A stretch of 24,340 nucleotides of DNA from CAADGL01 sp964643885 (lineage in GTDB: Bacteria > Planctomycetota > Phycisphaerae > UBA1845 > Fen-1342): the NCBI GenBank assembly GCA_964643885.1, contig CAZXUI010000073.1:1-24340 (forward strand), in the 5' to 3' direction. The notes beneath the pieces were generated by a model. It had not been told where the DNA came from. It searched no databases and saw nothing but the letters and a program-made list of their open reading frames with translations. Made by a program: the position numbers and the translations under genes. Every line of letters begins with the position of its first letter. Position 1 is the stretch's first letter. Positions 1 to 7,195 of the stretch are shown here, in pieces.

Positions 1-130
1 GGGGGACCGGCCTCTGGCCGGTCGTTGGGGGACCGGCCTCTGGCCGGTCACTGGGGGACCGGCCTCTGGCCGGTCGTTGGGGGACCGGCCTCTGGCCGGT
101 CGTTGGGGGACCGGCCTCTGGCCGGTCACT
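1..130. repeat. Tandem array of five 26-bp palindromic units
   Basis: Five head-to-tail 26-bp units start at 1, 27, 53, 79 and 105. Each carries a perfect 8-bp inverted repeat, GACCGGCC-TCT-GGCCGGTC. The only variation is the last bases of the unit (CGTT or CACT). The array starts at the window edge, so it may extend further left. A single unit of the same type occurs at 16932-16957, so this copy has been amplified. I see no spacers and no terminator-type T run. Confidence 0.95.
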
Positions 131-255
131 GGGTGACAGGTCTCCGACCTGTCGCGCTCTTGCCCGTCAGGGCTAACGGCCGTAGCCGGTGGCCTCAGCC
201 ACCGGAAAGCGCGTCGTTCTACGTCGTCCGTGGGGCCCCGGTTTCGGATCACGCC
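105..255. repeat. Four-hairpin dispersed module, copy 1
   Basis: Four stem-loops follow one another. The first is GACCGGCC-TCT-GGCCGGTC in the last tandem unit. The second is GACAGGTC-TCC-GACCTGTC at about 134-152. The third is GCCC-GTCA-GGGC at 162-173. The fourth is CCGGTGGC-CTCA-GCCACCGG at 186-205. A conserved tail containing TCTACGTCGTCC follows. The same order, spacing and tail recur at 16932-17082. An open frame crosses the element, but it is not shared with the other copy because the fourth loop differs by one base in length. Confidence 0.9.
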
Positions 256-309
256 CTAATCGCCCCGCCCCCACTCTAACCCCCCCACCGCTCCGCGCCG
301 CGCCCCCCA

Positions 310-657
310 TCAACAGAACCCGACGGCCGTCCCGTGCCGAATGCCCAGCCGCTCCTCCTCGATCGCCGGGTCCTGCGACGCCTCCTCACGCGGCCGGCAC
401 GGCCGGATCGGCCGATCCGGGTCCAGCCTCCAGCGTGCATACGCCCGCCTCAGGTGGTGCAGCAGCGCATAGGGGAATCCGGTCAGCACCGAGGGATGGT
501 CCAGCGGCGGCAGCTCTTCCGGCTCCGCGTGTTCCGGCAGATCATTCGCCGCCAGCAGCGCGTTCACCCGCGCCAATTCGTCGCGCACATACTCCGCACC
601 CTCCGGATCCTCCCGGTTGAGCCACGCCGGTTGCCCCACCTCGACCGCCAGGCCCAT
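310..657 (-). CDS. Small hypothetical protein (115 aa)
   Basis: I do not recognise a named family. The protein is acidic and soluble, with no signal peptide or membrane segment. It begins MGLAVEVGQPAWL and contains a segment of the form DPEGAEYVRDELARVNALL, then PEELPPLDHPSV and LLHHLRRAYARW. These read like a genuine compact alpha-helical protein with biased codon positions, unlike the overlapping frames. I chose the ATG at 657 because GGTGAG lies 6 bases upstream; the same frame is open further upstream, but that part looks like low-complexity arginine and glycine. It sits beside RHS debris, so an immunity-type role is possible, but nothing in the sequence proves it. The C-terminal 30 residues are rich in Arg, Pro and Glu and may be degenerate. 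Confidence 0.6.
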   Translation of the reverse strand: MGLAVEVGQPAWLNREDPEGAEYVRDELARVNALLAANDLPEHAEPEELPPLDHPSVLTGFPYALLHHLRRAYARWRLDPDRPIRPCRPREEASQDPAIEEERLGIRHGTAVGFC

Positions 658-968
658 GCACTCACCGCTTTCACCATGCAAACGCCACCCCGCCGCCAGC
701 CTGGAAACTTCGCATCGCCCTCCCGGCCGCAGCCGGCGCCCGCCGCCGCGTCCCCCGCGCCCGCGCAGCCGTGCCCACAGCGTAGCGACCAGAACACAGT
801 GGTCACAACCCGCTGCTCGCCTTGTCGACACCAAACCGCTCCGTCTGGTAAAAGTCGCCTTGACAAGACTCGCAGGTGGATGCACAATTCTGGCGTAGCG
901 GCAATTCGGGTCATCGTTCTGCGTGGCTAAAGAGGGGGGAACTCGCCCACCATCATGGGGAGGTTGTG
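658..968. other. Gene-free divergent region
   Basis: About 310 bases separate the start of the minus-strand hypothetical gene from the plus-strand signal-peptide start at 969. Its long open frames are low-complexity proline, arginine and alanine translations typical of GC-rich non-coding DNA. The one clear signal is the promoter at 860-888. A Shine-Dalgarno-like GGGGAGG lies just before the ATG at 969. Confidence 0.6.
860..888 (+). promoter_or_regulatory. Sigma70-type promoter for the RHS remnant
   Basis: A perfect -35 box TTGACA (860-865) is followed by a 17-base spacer and CACAAT (883-888). The -10 matches four of six positions and is preceded by TG one base upstream, an extended -10. Predicted initiation is near 895, giving a leader of about 75 bases before the ATG at 969. 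It would drive the broken RHS gene downstream. Confidence 0.5.
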
Positions 969-1714
969 ATGTTGGCGCGTTCTACACCGACTTTCGGGCT
1001 GCTGATTCTATCGACGGTCATCGCGGAAATTCCGTCCGTAACTCCATGTGCAGCCCAGCTCTCCGGCGGCGGGGGAGGCACGCCGGCGACGGCCGCCTGC
1101 TCGGCTGGAACGACGCCGGCCAGTGGTACTTCGTCAAGGCCGACCACCTCGGCAGCACGCGGCTGGTCACCAGCACCGCCGGCCTGGCCGGGGCGGTCGC
1201 CTATTCGGCCTTCGGCGAGGTGCTGGGGGAGGACTTCCCAGCCCGCCCGGCCGCCCGCAGCCGCTACGGCTTCTGCGGCGGCTGGGGCTACGAGAACGAC
1301 GCCCTGGCCGAGCCGGGCGACATCCTGGCCGGCCTGGGGCTGCTGCACGTGGGGGCGCGCTACTACTCGCCGGCGCTTCCGCTCTCTGGTATAGACCCAC
1401 TTGGACTCTGGACGCTTGCCCAGCTCAATGGCGCCTTGATGGGCTATTACGTCAATATTGCAGCCAACTGGCATTTCTATGTGGACGCCATTTATCTCGG
1501 GCTCACGATTGGTGAGATACTCTCTAATCTCGACTATGGAGACCTGTTTTTGGATAACAAACATGGGAATGCTGGCGTCTGGAAGGATGGCGTTTACGTC
1601 GCGTTTCAGGAGGAACCAGACGGGTCGGTCAAGTTGATTCACTGTCACAACCAACCAAAGAGCCCAAGACCGCCTCGTTGGACCCCGGGCCCACGGCCGC
1701 CATGGCGACGTTGA
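969..1714 (+). pseudogene. RHS/YD-repeat gene remnant: signal peptide, C-terminal core, variable tail
   Basis: The ATG at 969, with GGGGAGG just upstream, opens a frame encoding a typical signal peptide (MLARSTPTFGLLILSTVIAE..., cleavage likely after CAAQ). About 35 codons later the frame is lost. From about 1090 a different frame encodes the end of an RHS core: WYFVKADHLGSTRLVTS, YSAFGEVLGED, YGFCGGWGYEN, GLLHVGARYYSPAL, then DPLGLW. RHS proteins normally have many hundreds of residues between these parts, so this is an internal deletion with a frameshift at the junction. The canonical GRF...RDP stretch after YYSPAL is also missing or compressed. From about 1385 the DNA becomes visibly less GC-rich. 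The roughly 100-residue tail (GYYVNIAANWHFYVD..., DNKHGNAGVWKDGVYVAF) has no recognised motif, as expected of a swapped RHS tip. The tail frame ends at 1714, overlapping the next gene. Confidence 0.75.
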
Positions 1715-2142
1715 CTCGCGCTGAATTCTTTTCGGAAGTCGCCCGCTATACGGCGGCAGAAACCGAGAACGCGTCAGTAATGTGGATCGACCTTGCCTGC
1801 GGTTCACCAACGTGTCGCGACGCCGAACAGTTTGAGGACGCTCAGCAGTTCCTCCTCGTCGTCGGAAAGAAGGGCGATGGCCGCGCCGGTTACTTAATGC
1901 TCGAACGAGATAGACCCGAAGGAGCGCCATTCGCTTCCGTTCGGATTCGCGCCGACGTCCTTGAAAGACTTCCAGCCGTCCGCGGCCAAAGTGACCTTAC
2001 CATTCAGATCGCCGCGGACCTGCGATCGGAATCACGTCGCGACTACGAAACCGTGGACGGACGGCGACTCCACATCCACGTCGACTCCCAAGGCCGCCTC
2101 GTCGGGTTCTCGCTCATCAAGCGCCAGAAGGACAGCGGATGA
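1702..2142 (+). CDS. Hypothetical protein, candidate partner of the RHS tail (146 aa)
   Basis: A soluble protein of 146 residues that I do not recognise. It starts MATLTRAEFFSEVARY, continues with a beta-rich middle (QQFLLVVGKKGDGRAGYLML, FASVRIRADVLERL) and ends RRLHIHVDSQGRLVGFSLIK. There is no signal peptide or membrane segment. The ATG at 1702 is chosen over one 24 bases upstream because that extension is only Pro and Gly codons. The start overlaps the last codons of the RHS tail by 13 bases, the usual position of an immunity gene behind a polymorphic RHS toxin tip. Base composition is also lower in GC than the flanks, like the tail. An immunity role is inference from position and size only. 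Confidence 0.6.
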   Translation: MATLTRAEFFSEVARYTAAETENASVMWIDLACGSPTCRDAEQFEDAQQFLLVVGKKGDGRAGYLMLERDRPEGAPFASVRIRADVLERLPAVRGQSDLTIQIAADLRSESRRDYETVDGRRLHIHVDSQGRLVGFSLIKRQKDSG

Positions 2143-2288
2143 GCGGGACCTACGGCGACCAGATCACGCAAGGTCCGGTGTCGGAACCAACTGTTGAAGG
2201 CCGCCACAGCCGCCCAAGGAGGCAGCCGCTGCGTTCGCGCGAAATTCCTGAACGGCAGAAGCGTTCAATCGTATCCGGTGGCGCCCGC

Positions 2289-2420
2289 GAATATCGTTAT
2301 GATGGTGATGCCCGGCGGCGGTACCTGGTCCGCGACCGCGACCCGGCCGACGTGTCGCCGATCTCGAACACCTGGCGCGAGTTTCTGGGCAGTCTCGTGT
2401 ACGCAGACCTGACCATCGAC
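2289..2420 (+). pseudogene. Second RHS core fragment
   Basis: One plus frame encodes REYRYDGDARRRYLVRDRDP followed by WREFLGSLVYADLTID. This matches the YRYDGARQRYLVR-type segment of planctomycete RHS proteins, which lies upstream of the HLGSTR core segment. Here it lies about 1 kb downstream of that segment, with no start, no continuation and unrelated translation on both sides. It is therefore a separate relic or a rearranged piece of the same gene. The rest of 2143-2493 shows nothing else that I can support, and the end of the thiF-like gene follows at 2494. Confidence 0.55.
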
Positions 2421-2493
2421 GAACAGACCGGCGCCTCCGTCGCCGCCCGCCCGGCCGACCGGCCGCCTCGCTCACCGCCGCCCCCGCGCCGCT

Positions 2494-3525
2494 CTACGAA
2501 CCGATGTACTTCGCGTACACGCTCCGCGCCGCGGCCGCATCGTTCGTCCCCGTCACGATCGCCCGCCCATCGGCAAAGAGCGTCACGCTCAGACCATCGA
2601 CCGCAAAGCGCAGCAGAAAACTGTTGTGCACAGGCCGCGAGCCGGACGGCAGCCGCGCCGCGATCTGCTTGAAATCCACCCGCGCCCCCGCCGGCGGCAG
2701 CACCTGCACCGCGCTGCGCCCACAGAGCGTCGTCGCCGACGAGCCCCGCTGGCCGCTGAGAAACTCGTACCGCCCGTGCTTGCAGCAGGGGCAGTCGGCC
2801 GCCTCGCGGGCCGCGCTCAGATCGAGCGAGCGGAACCGGCCGCTCCACAGATCGAACGTCACCATGCGGCGGATCAAATCATCCGTCCGCCCGATCAGCA
2901 GCTTGATCGCCTCGACCGCCTGCAAGCTGGCGACGACGTGCACCACCGGCCCGAGCACGCCGGCCGTATCGCACGTCGGCGTCGATCCCGGCGGCGGCAC
3001 CTGCTCCCAGACGCAGCGCAGGCAAGGCGTCTGCCGCGGAATGATCGGCATGACCACCCCCTCGGCCGCGATGCACGCCCCGTAGACCCACGGAATGTTC
3101 AGCTTGACCGCCACGTCGTTGATCAGAAAGCGCGTCTCGAAGTTGTCCGTGCCGTCGAGGATCAGGTCGGCGTGCTCGCACAGCGCTTCGATGTTGGACG
3201 CGTTCACATCCGCGACGACCGGCTCGATCTCCGCGGCGGAATTGATGCGGCCGAGCTTGCGGGCCGCGGCCTCGGCCTTGGGCAGGTTCTGAGCCACATC
3301 GTGCTCGTCGAAGAGCACCTGCCGCTGGAGGTTGTTCAGCTCGATGAAGTCCCGGTCCGCGATCCGCAGATGCCCCACGCCCGCGCGGACCAGCGTGTCG
3401 GCCAGCACCGTCCCGAGCGCCCCGCAGCCGATCAGCGTGACCCGCGCGTGCACCAGGCTGCGCTGCCCGCGCTCGCCGATCGGCCCGAATAGCACCTGCC
3501 GGCTGTAGCGGTCCGCCTCAGCCAT
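2494..3525 (-). CDS. ThiF/MoeB-family E1-like adenylyltransferase
   Basis: This 343-residue protein belongs to the family that adenylates the C-terminal Gly-Gly of ubiquitin-like sulfur carriers (ThiS, MoaD) in thiamine or molybdopterin synthesis, in the cytoplasm. Visible features are the nucleotide-binding GCGALG (33-38), DRDFIELNNLQRQ (57-69), DGTDNFETRFLIND (124-137), zinc cysteines CLRC (168-171) and CPCC (245-248), and the catalytic-type Cys185 in TCDTAGVLGP. After the second zinc pair there is an extra domain of about 90 residues (CGRSAVQVLPP..., LFADGRAIVTGT, ARSVYAKYIG) that classical MoeB lacks. The ATG at 3525 has GGGAGA seven bases upstream. It overlaps the preceding gene by 8 bases, suggesting coupling. 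No carrier-protein gene is visible nearby, so MoeB, ThiF or a carrier for another pathway cannot be separated. Confidence 0.93.
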   Translation of the reverse strand: MAEADRYSRQVLFGPIGERGQRSLVHARVTLIGCGALGTVLADTLVRAGVGHLRIADRDFIELNNLQRQVLFDEHDVAQNLPKAEAAARKLGRINSAAEIEPVVADVNASNIEALCEHADLILDGTDNFETRFLINDVAVKLNIPWVYGACIAAEGVVMPIIPRQTPCLRCVWEQVPPPGSTPTCDTAGVLGPVVHVVASLQAVEAIKLLIGRTDDLIRRMVTFDLWSGRFRSLDLSAAREAADCPCCKHGRYEFLSGQRGSSATTLCGRSAVQVLPPAGARVDFKQIAARLPSGSRPVHNSFLLRFAVDGLSVTLFADGRAIVTGTNDAAAARSVYAKYIGS

Positions 3526-4129
3526 CGTGTTCTCCCGCCTGCGCATCGGACACCGCGGGCGCCCCGCCCGAATTCCTCGTCGCGGCGGCCAGCTCGCGCG
3601 TCAGCCGCCACATGCGCACCGCCGAGCCGACCGAGATGAGCGCCAGCAGCACAAGCACGTAGTTCCACGGATCGCTCAGAACGACCGATCCGAACTTCCA
3701 GAATGCGACGCCGGCCATCGCCAGCAGAACCGGCGCGAGCAGAATCTCTCCCACGAGGCTGAGCCACGCCCCGGCGGCCAGACCCGCCGCACACAGCACG
3801 CCGGCCAGGATGAACGCCGCGCCGATCACGCCGACGGTTCGATACAGAACGGTGTCCAGCATTCGCCAACGCTGAACCTCTTCCGGTGTCGCGTCGAGCG
3901 GCTGCAATGCCACCACCCAGAAGCTGATGTAGAGCGCCACCAGCCCTGCCAGCACCAGCCCCACCGCCGCCCCGCGCAGCTCCATCAGGGCGCTGCGCCG
4001 GCGGACCTCGCCGGCCACCGGTCCGGCCAGCGGCGTGCCGCAGAGGTTGCAGTAGGCGGCCCCCGGCGGATTCTCCGCGCCGCAGTTCGGGTTCGGACAG
4101 TGGCCGGCTCCGGCAGAGTTCTGCTCCAC
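3518..4129 (-). CDS. Zinc-ribbon membrane protein (about 203 aa)
   Basis: The N-terminus carries a zinc-ribbon pattern, CPNPNCG...YCNLCG. About four hydrophobic segments follow: GAAVGLVLAGLVALYISFWV, VGVIGAAFILAGVLCAAGLA, EILLAPVLLAMAGVAFW and YVLVLLALISVGSAV. It is therefore an integral membrane protein with a small cytoplasmic metal-binding head. The family is not named, and function is unknown. I chose GTG at 4129 because GGAG lies 7 bases upstream; a GTG at 4207 would add 26 residues without a clear ribosome site. Its stop overlaps the start of the ThiF/MoeB-like gene, so the two are likely co-translated, but a shared pathway is not proven. Confidence 0.75.
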   Translation of the reverse strand: MEQNSAGAGHCPNPNCGAENPPGAAYCNLCGTPLAGPVAGEVRRRSALMELRGAAVGLVLAGLVALYISFWVVALQPLDATPEEVQRWRMLDTVLYRTVGVIGAAFILAGVLCAAGLAAGAWLSLVGEILLAPVLLAMAGVAFWKFGSVVLSDPWNYVLVLLALISVGSAVRMWRLTRELAAATRNSGGAPAVSDAQAGEHDG

Positions 4130-4218
4130 GGAAAGCTCCGAATACTGGTCGCGACCCAGCCCGCGGCCTGCTTTGATTATCGTAGTGGCCGCCCGGCACG
4201 AGGTCACGCCGAGGCGGC

Positions 4219-4247
4219 TTGAGGCGGGCGCAGGCTCCGCCTACGAT
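4219..4247 (+). promoter_or_regulatory. Candidate promoter of the HtrA-like gene, overlapping a hairpin
   Basis: TTGAGG (4219-4224), a 17-base spacer and TACGAT (4242-4247) give an initiation site near 4254, about 38 bases before the ATG at 4292. The spacer is largely occupied by an imperfect hairpin, AGGCGG/CCGCCT (4222-4227 with 4237-4242). The hairpin could be a repeat element that happens to supply the promoter, or a regulatory structure. Confidence 0.4.
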
Positions 4248-4291
4248 GCGGCCGGTCCGTTCGTGAAACTCAGTACGACAGGGGTTGCTCG

Positions 4292-5242
4292 ATGCTGCTA
4301 TGGCTGCTGGCGATCTGGACGGGGCTGACGCCGATTCAATCGGACGAGCGCGTGATCCTGCTGAGCGAGGGGCAGACGATCCGCGGACAGATCCTGCGCG
4401 AATACCCGGACCGGATCGTCGTCGACCTGGGCTTCGACCTGCTCTCGATCCCGCGGGCGTCGATCCGCAGCATCGAGCGGCCGGCCGAGTCGGCCGCGCA
4501 AAGCGACGGCGAACAGATCGGCCAGACCGAGCATCTTTACAGCACGGCCCGGCTGCCGGTGCGCAGCGTCAAGGCGCTGGCGGAGCGGTTCGGCGAGGGC
4601 GTCGTGCTGGTCTCTTCGCCCAGCGGCCAGGGCAGCGGCTTTTTCATCACCGAGCAGGGACATCTGCTGACGAACTTCCATGTGATCGAGGGCGAGACGC
4701 GGATCGCGGTGACCGTCTTCCGCAAGATCGGCAACGAGTTCCGCCGCGAGAAGATCGAGGACGTGGAGATCGTGGCGCTCAACCCGTTTCTCGACCTGGC
4801 GCTGCTGAAGGCGACCCCGCCCGAAGGCTACACGCCGATGGTTCTGTATCTGAACGAGCAGGACGACCTGCGCGACGGCGACCTGGTCTTCGCCATCGGC
4901 AACCCGCTCGGCCTGGAGCGGAGCATCTCGCAGGGCATCGTCAGCCGCAAGAACCGGGCCGAGGAGGGGATGGCCTACATCCAGACCACGACGCAGATCA
5001 ACCCCGGCAACTCCGGCGGGCCGCTTTTCAACGCCCGCGGCGAGGTCGTCGGCGTCACCAACATGAAGATCATGGGCGGCGAGGGGCTCGGCTTCGCCAT
5101 CCCCATCCGCTACGCGATCGACTTTCTGAAGAACCGCGACGCCTTCGCCTACAACGCGGAGAGCTCCGAAGCGGGGTATCGCTACCTTCAACCACCGGCC
5201 CGGCAGGTCAACGAGCCGCCGCCGCTCGAGCGCAAGCCCTGA
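4292..5242 (+). CDS. Secreted HtrA-like trypsin-fold serine protease, no PDZ domain
   Basis: A short signal peptide (MLLWLLAIWTGLTP) exports this 316-residue protein to the periplasm or membrane. Residues 20-63 form a small beta domain (VILLSEGQTIRGQILREY...). Residues 95-285 are an S1C (DegP/HtrA) protease domain with a complete triad: His130 in TNFHVIEG, Asp168 in NPFLDLALLKA and Ser241 in NPGNSGGPL. Unlike DegP or DegS, no PDZ domain follows; the C-terminus is a short Pro-rich tail. The family degrades or senses misfolded envelope proteins, and its substrate here is unknown. The ATG has AGGGG eight bases upstream. The next gene starts 30 bases after the stop on the same strand, so the two probably form an operon. 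Confidence 0.92.
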   Translation: MLLWLLAIWTGLTPIQSDERVILLSEGQTIRGQILREYPDRIVVDLGFDLLSIPRASIRSIERPAESAAQSDGEQIGQTEHLYSTARLPVRSVKALAERFGEGVVLVSSPSGQGSGFFITEQGHLLTNFHVIEGETRIAVTVFRKIGNEFRREKIEDVEIVALNPFLDLALLKATPPEGYTPMVLYLNEQDDLRDGDLVFAIGNPLGLERSISQGIVSRKNRAEEGMAYIQTTTQINPGNSGGPLFNARGEVVGVTNMKIMGGEGLGFAIPIRYAIDFLKNRDAFAYNAESSEAGYRYLQPPARQVNEPPPLERKP

Positions 5243-5272
5243 CGCTCGCAGACGCACTTATCGAGGAAGATC

Positions 5273-7084
5273 ATGATGAAAGCCCGCCTCACGCTCGCCG
5301 CCGCGATGCTGCTCGTGCCCTGCCTCGCCGCGGCCCAGTCGTCCAGCTCGAAGGCCGACCCGGCCGAGTGGGTGCCCGCCGATGCCCTGGCCTACGTCGG
5401 CATCACCGACGTGGCCGAGATCGTCGAGCAGACCAAGAAGACCGGCTTCTACCGCCTGACGCAGGACCCGGCCTCGAAGGACCTCTCGACGGAGCTGACC
5501 GTCGTTCTCCGCATGTTCGAGAGCGTCAAGGAGCGGCTGGCCAAGTCCATGGACATGCCGGCCGAGCGGCTGGAGAACCCGTTCGCGGGGCCGATGGCGT
5601 TCTACATTCTCACGCCGCCGGCCGACGACCCGGAGCGCCTGCCGCTGGCGCTGATCGCCAGCGTGGGTCGCCGGGAGCTGATGAAGGACTACTACGAGCG
5701 CGCGGTCAAGGCCCTGCGCGAGGCGACCGACCGCTACGAAGCGGTCTCGTTCGCCTCGCATGAGATCGCGCACGTTACCCGCTCGGCCGACGAGGAGCCG
5801 GCCGAAGTGGAGTTCGACCCGGAGGAGCTCGAGGGCGACCAGGCGACGGCCGCCGTCGAGCAGCTCGTCGACGCCATCTTCTCGACCGATTCGCTGCCCG
5901 AGGAGCTGGCGATGTGCCTGACCGACTCGCGGCTGGTGGTCGCGACGGACGTGGAGCTGGTCAAGAACGCCCTGCGCGGCGAGCGGGCGGAGCGCAACTT
6001 GCGCGAGTCGGAGGATTACCGGCTCTTTGAGCGCAAGTTCGACCCCGTCGGGCCGATGCGCTTCGTCGTCAATCTGCCGAAGCTGCTGGAGATTCTCGAG
6101 CGCGAGAGCGAAGGCCGGCAGATCGTCGCGGCCCTGGGGCTGCGCGGCGCCCGCAGCATCGTCGGCCACGGGGTTTACGGCGGCGAAGAGTATGAATCCA
6201 AGAGCGAGTTTCTGCTGCTGACGAGCGGCGAGCGGACGGGGCTGCTGCGGATTCTCGCGCAGCGCAACGGCGAGATCGCCGCGCCGCGCTTCCTCGGGCC
6301 GGATTGCCCAATGGTCATGAGCGCGGCGCTCGACGTGGCCGACGTGGTCGACGAGATCGAGCGCATCACGCGCCAGATCGACCCGACCGCGGCCGACCAG
6401 ATGCGCGAGTTTTTCGAGCGCACGCCGACGCCCGACGGCGGCACGATCAACCTGCGGCAGGAACTGATCGCGAACCTGACTCCGCCGCTGACGGTCGCCT
6501 TCAGCTTCACCAAGCCCTACACGCCGGACTCGCCGCGAATCCTGCTTTCGAGCGGGCACCGTGACCGCTCGGCTATCGAGCGCGTGCTGAGCGTCATGGC
6601 TGAAGCTTCGGGCGGCGGCATGACGAGCCGCGAGCTGGGCGGAACGCGCGTCTTCGACATCCAGTTCCTGGGCGTCTCGATCGCCATCACCGGCGACCGC
6701 ATCTTCGCCGGAACGCAGGCCCAGGTGGAGGCGCTCGCGCAGGCCCTGCCGACCGAGATGCTGGCCGAAGAAGCGTCGTTTCGCGCGGCCGCCCGGCTGG
6801 CTCCGCGCGAGGGCTGGGGGCTGGTCTACGTCGACATGACCAAGTTGTGGGACGCGGCCATCGGCCTGGTCGAACATCGCGAGGCGATGCAGTTCAACTT
6901 CACGAACCCGTCGGCGATGGCGGGGGCGGGGCTGCTTCAGTCGATCACCGGCGACTTCGAGCCGGGCCGGGTCGAGGACGCCCGCCGCGTGATGCGCTAC
7001 TACGCGCCCAGCATCGCCGTGCTCTCGACGACGAGTGACGGAATTCTGTTCACCCAGTACCAGCTCAAGCCGCAGGGGAATTGA
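5273..7084 (+). CDS. Large secreted hypothetical protein (603 aa)
   Basis: I do not recognise a catalytic family. The signal peptide is clear (MMKARLTLAAAMLLVPCLAAAQ). The mature protein is acidic, with alternating helices and strands and no membrane segment. Recurrent phrases such as PADALAYVGITDVAEIVEQ near the start and LVYVDMTKLWDAAIGLV near the end resemble the secreted DUF3352-like proteins of planctomycetes, an assignment I make only tentatively. The start has GAGGA six bases before the ATG; a second ATG follows directly. It lies 30 bases behind the HtrA-like protease, so it may be a partner, regulator or substrate in the envelope. Confidence 0.88.
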   Translation: MMKARLTLAAAMLLVPCLAAAQSSSSKADPAEWVPADALAYVGITDVAEIVEQTKKTGFYRLTQDPASKDLSTELTVVLRMFESVKERLAKSMDMPAERLENPFAGPMAFYILTPPADDPERLPLALIASVGRRELMKDYYERAVKALREATDRYEAVSFASHEIAHVTRSADEEPAEVEFDPEELEGDQATAAVEQLVDAIFSTDSLPEELAMCLTDSRLVVATDVELVKNALRGERAERNLRESEDYRLFERKFDPVGPMRFVVNLPKLLEILERESEGRQIVAALGLRGARSIVGHGVYGGEEYESKSEFLLLTSGERTGLLRILAQRNGEIAAPRFLGPDCPMVMSAALDVADVVDEIERITRQIDPTAADQMREFFERTPTPDGGTINLRQELIANLTPPLTVAFSFTKPYTPDSPRILLSSGHRDRSAIERVLSVMAEASGGGMTSRELGGTRVFDIQFLGVSIAITGDRIFAGTQAQVEALAQALPTEMLAEEASFRAAARLAPREGWGLVYVDMTKLWDAAIGLVEHREAMQFNFTNPSAMAGAGLLQSITGDFEPGRVEDARRVMRYYAPSIAVLSTTSDGILFTQYQLKPQGN

Positions 7085-7098
7085 ACGGCCCGCCGGCA

Positions 7099-7180
7099 GA
7101 ACGGCGTGCGCCAAGGACGGGTATCAGAACCCCCGGCGCCAAGCACGCGTATCAGAACCCCCGGCGCCAAGCAGGGGGTC
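7099..7180 (-). repeat. Reverse-oriented units of the TYGGC-loop hairpin family
   Basis: Two 28-bp units begin at 7123 and 7151 and read ATCAGAACCCCC-GGCGCCAAGC. A more degenerate unit precedes them at about 7099-7122. On the minus strand they read GCTTGGCGCC...GGGGGTTCTGAT. This is the opposite orientation of the array at 7196-7331 and the same family as the hairpin at 18090-18117. The last unit can pair ACCCCC with GGGGGT; the others are imperfect. Confidence 0.8.
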
Positions 7181-7195
7181 TATTGATCGCCAGGA

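Noticed and set aside
25..279. Open frame across the palindrome array beginning MGDRPLAGHW, and its twin starting at 16930
   Set aside because: The twins share only the first part; the one-base loop difference changes the frame afterwards. The translation is dictated by palindromes, with no ribosome site worth noting.
2139..2672. Protein starting at ATG 2139, overlapping the previous stop as ATGA
   Set aside because: Only a short internal stretch resembles RHS. The rest is low-complexity and runs antisense into the ThiF/MoeB-like gene.
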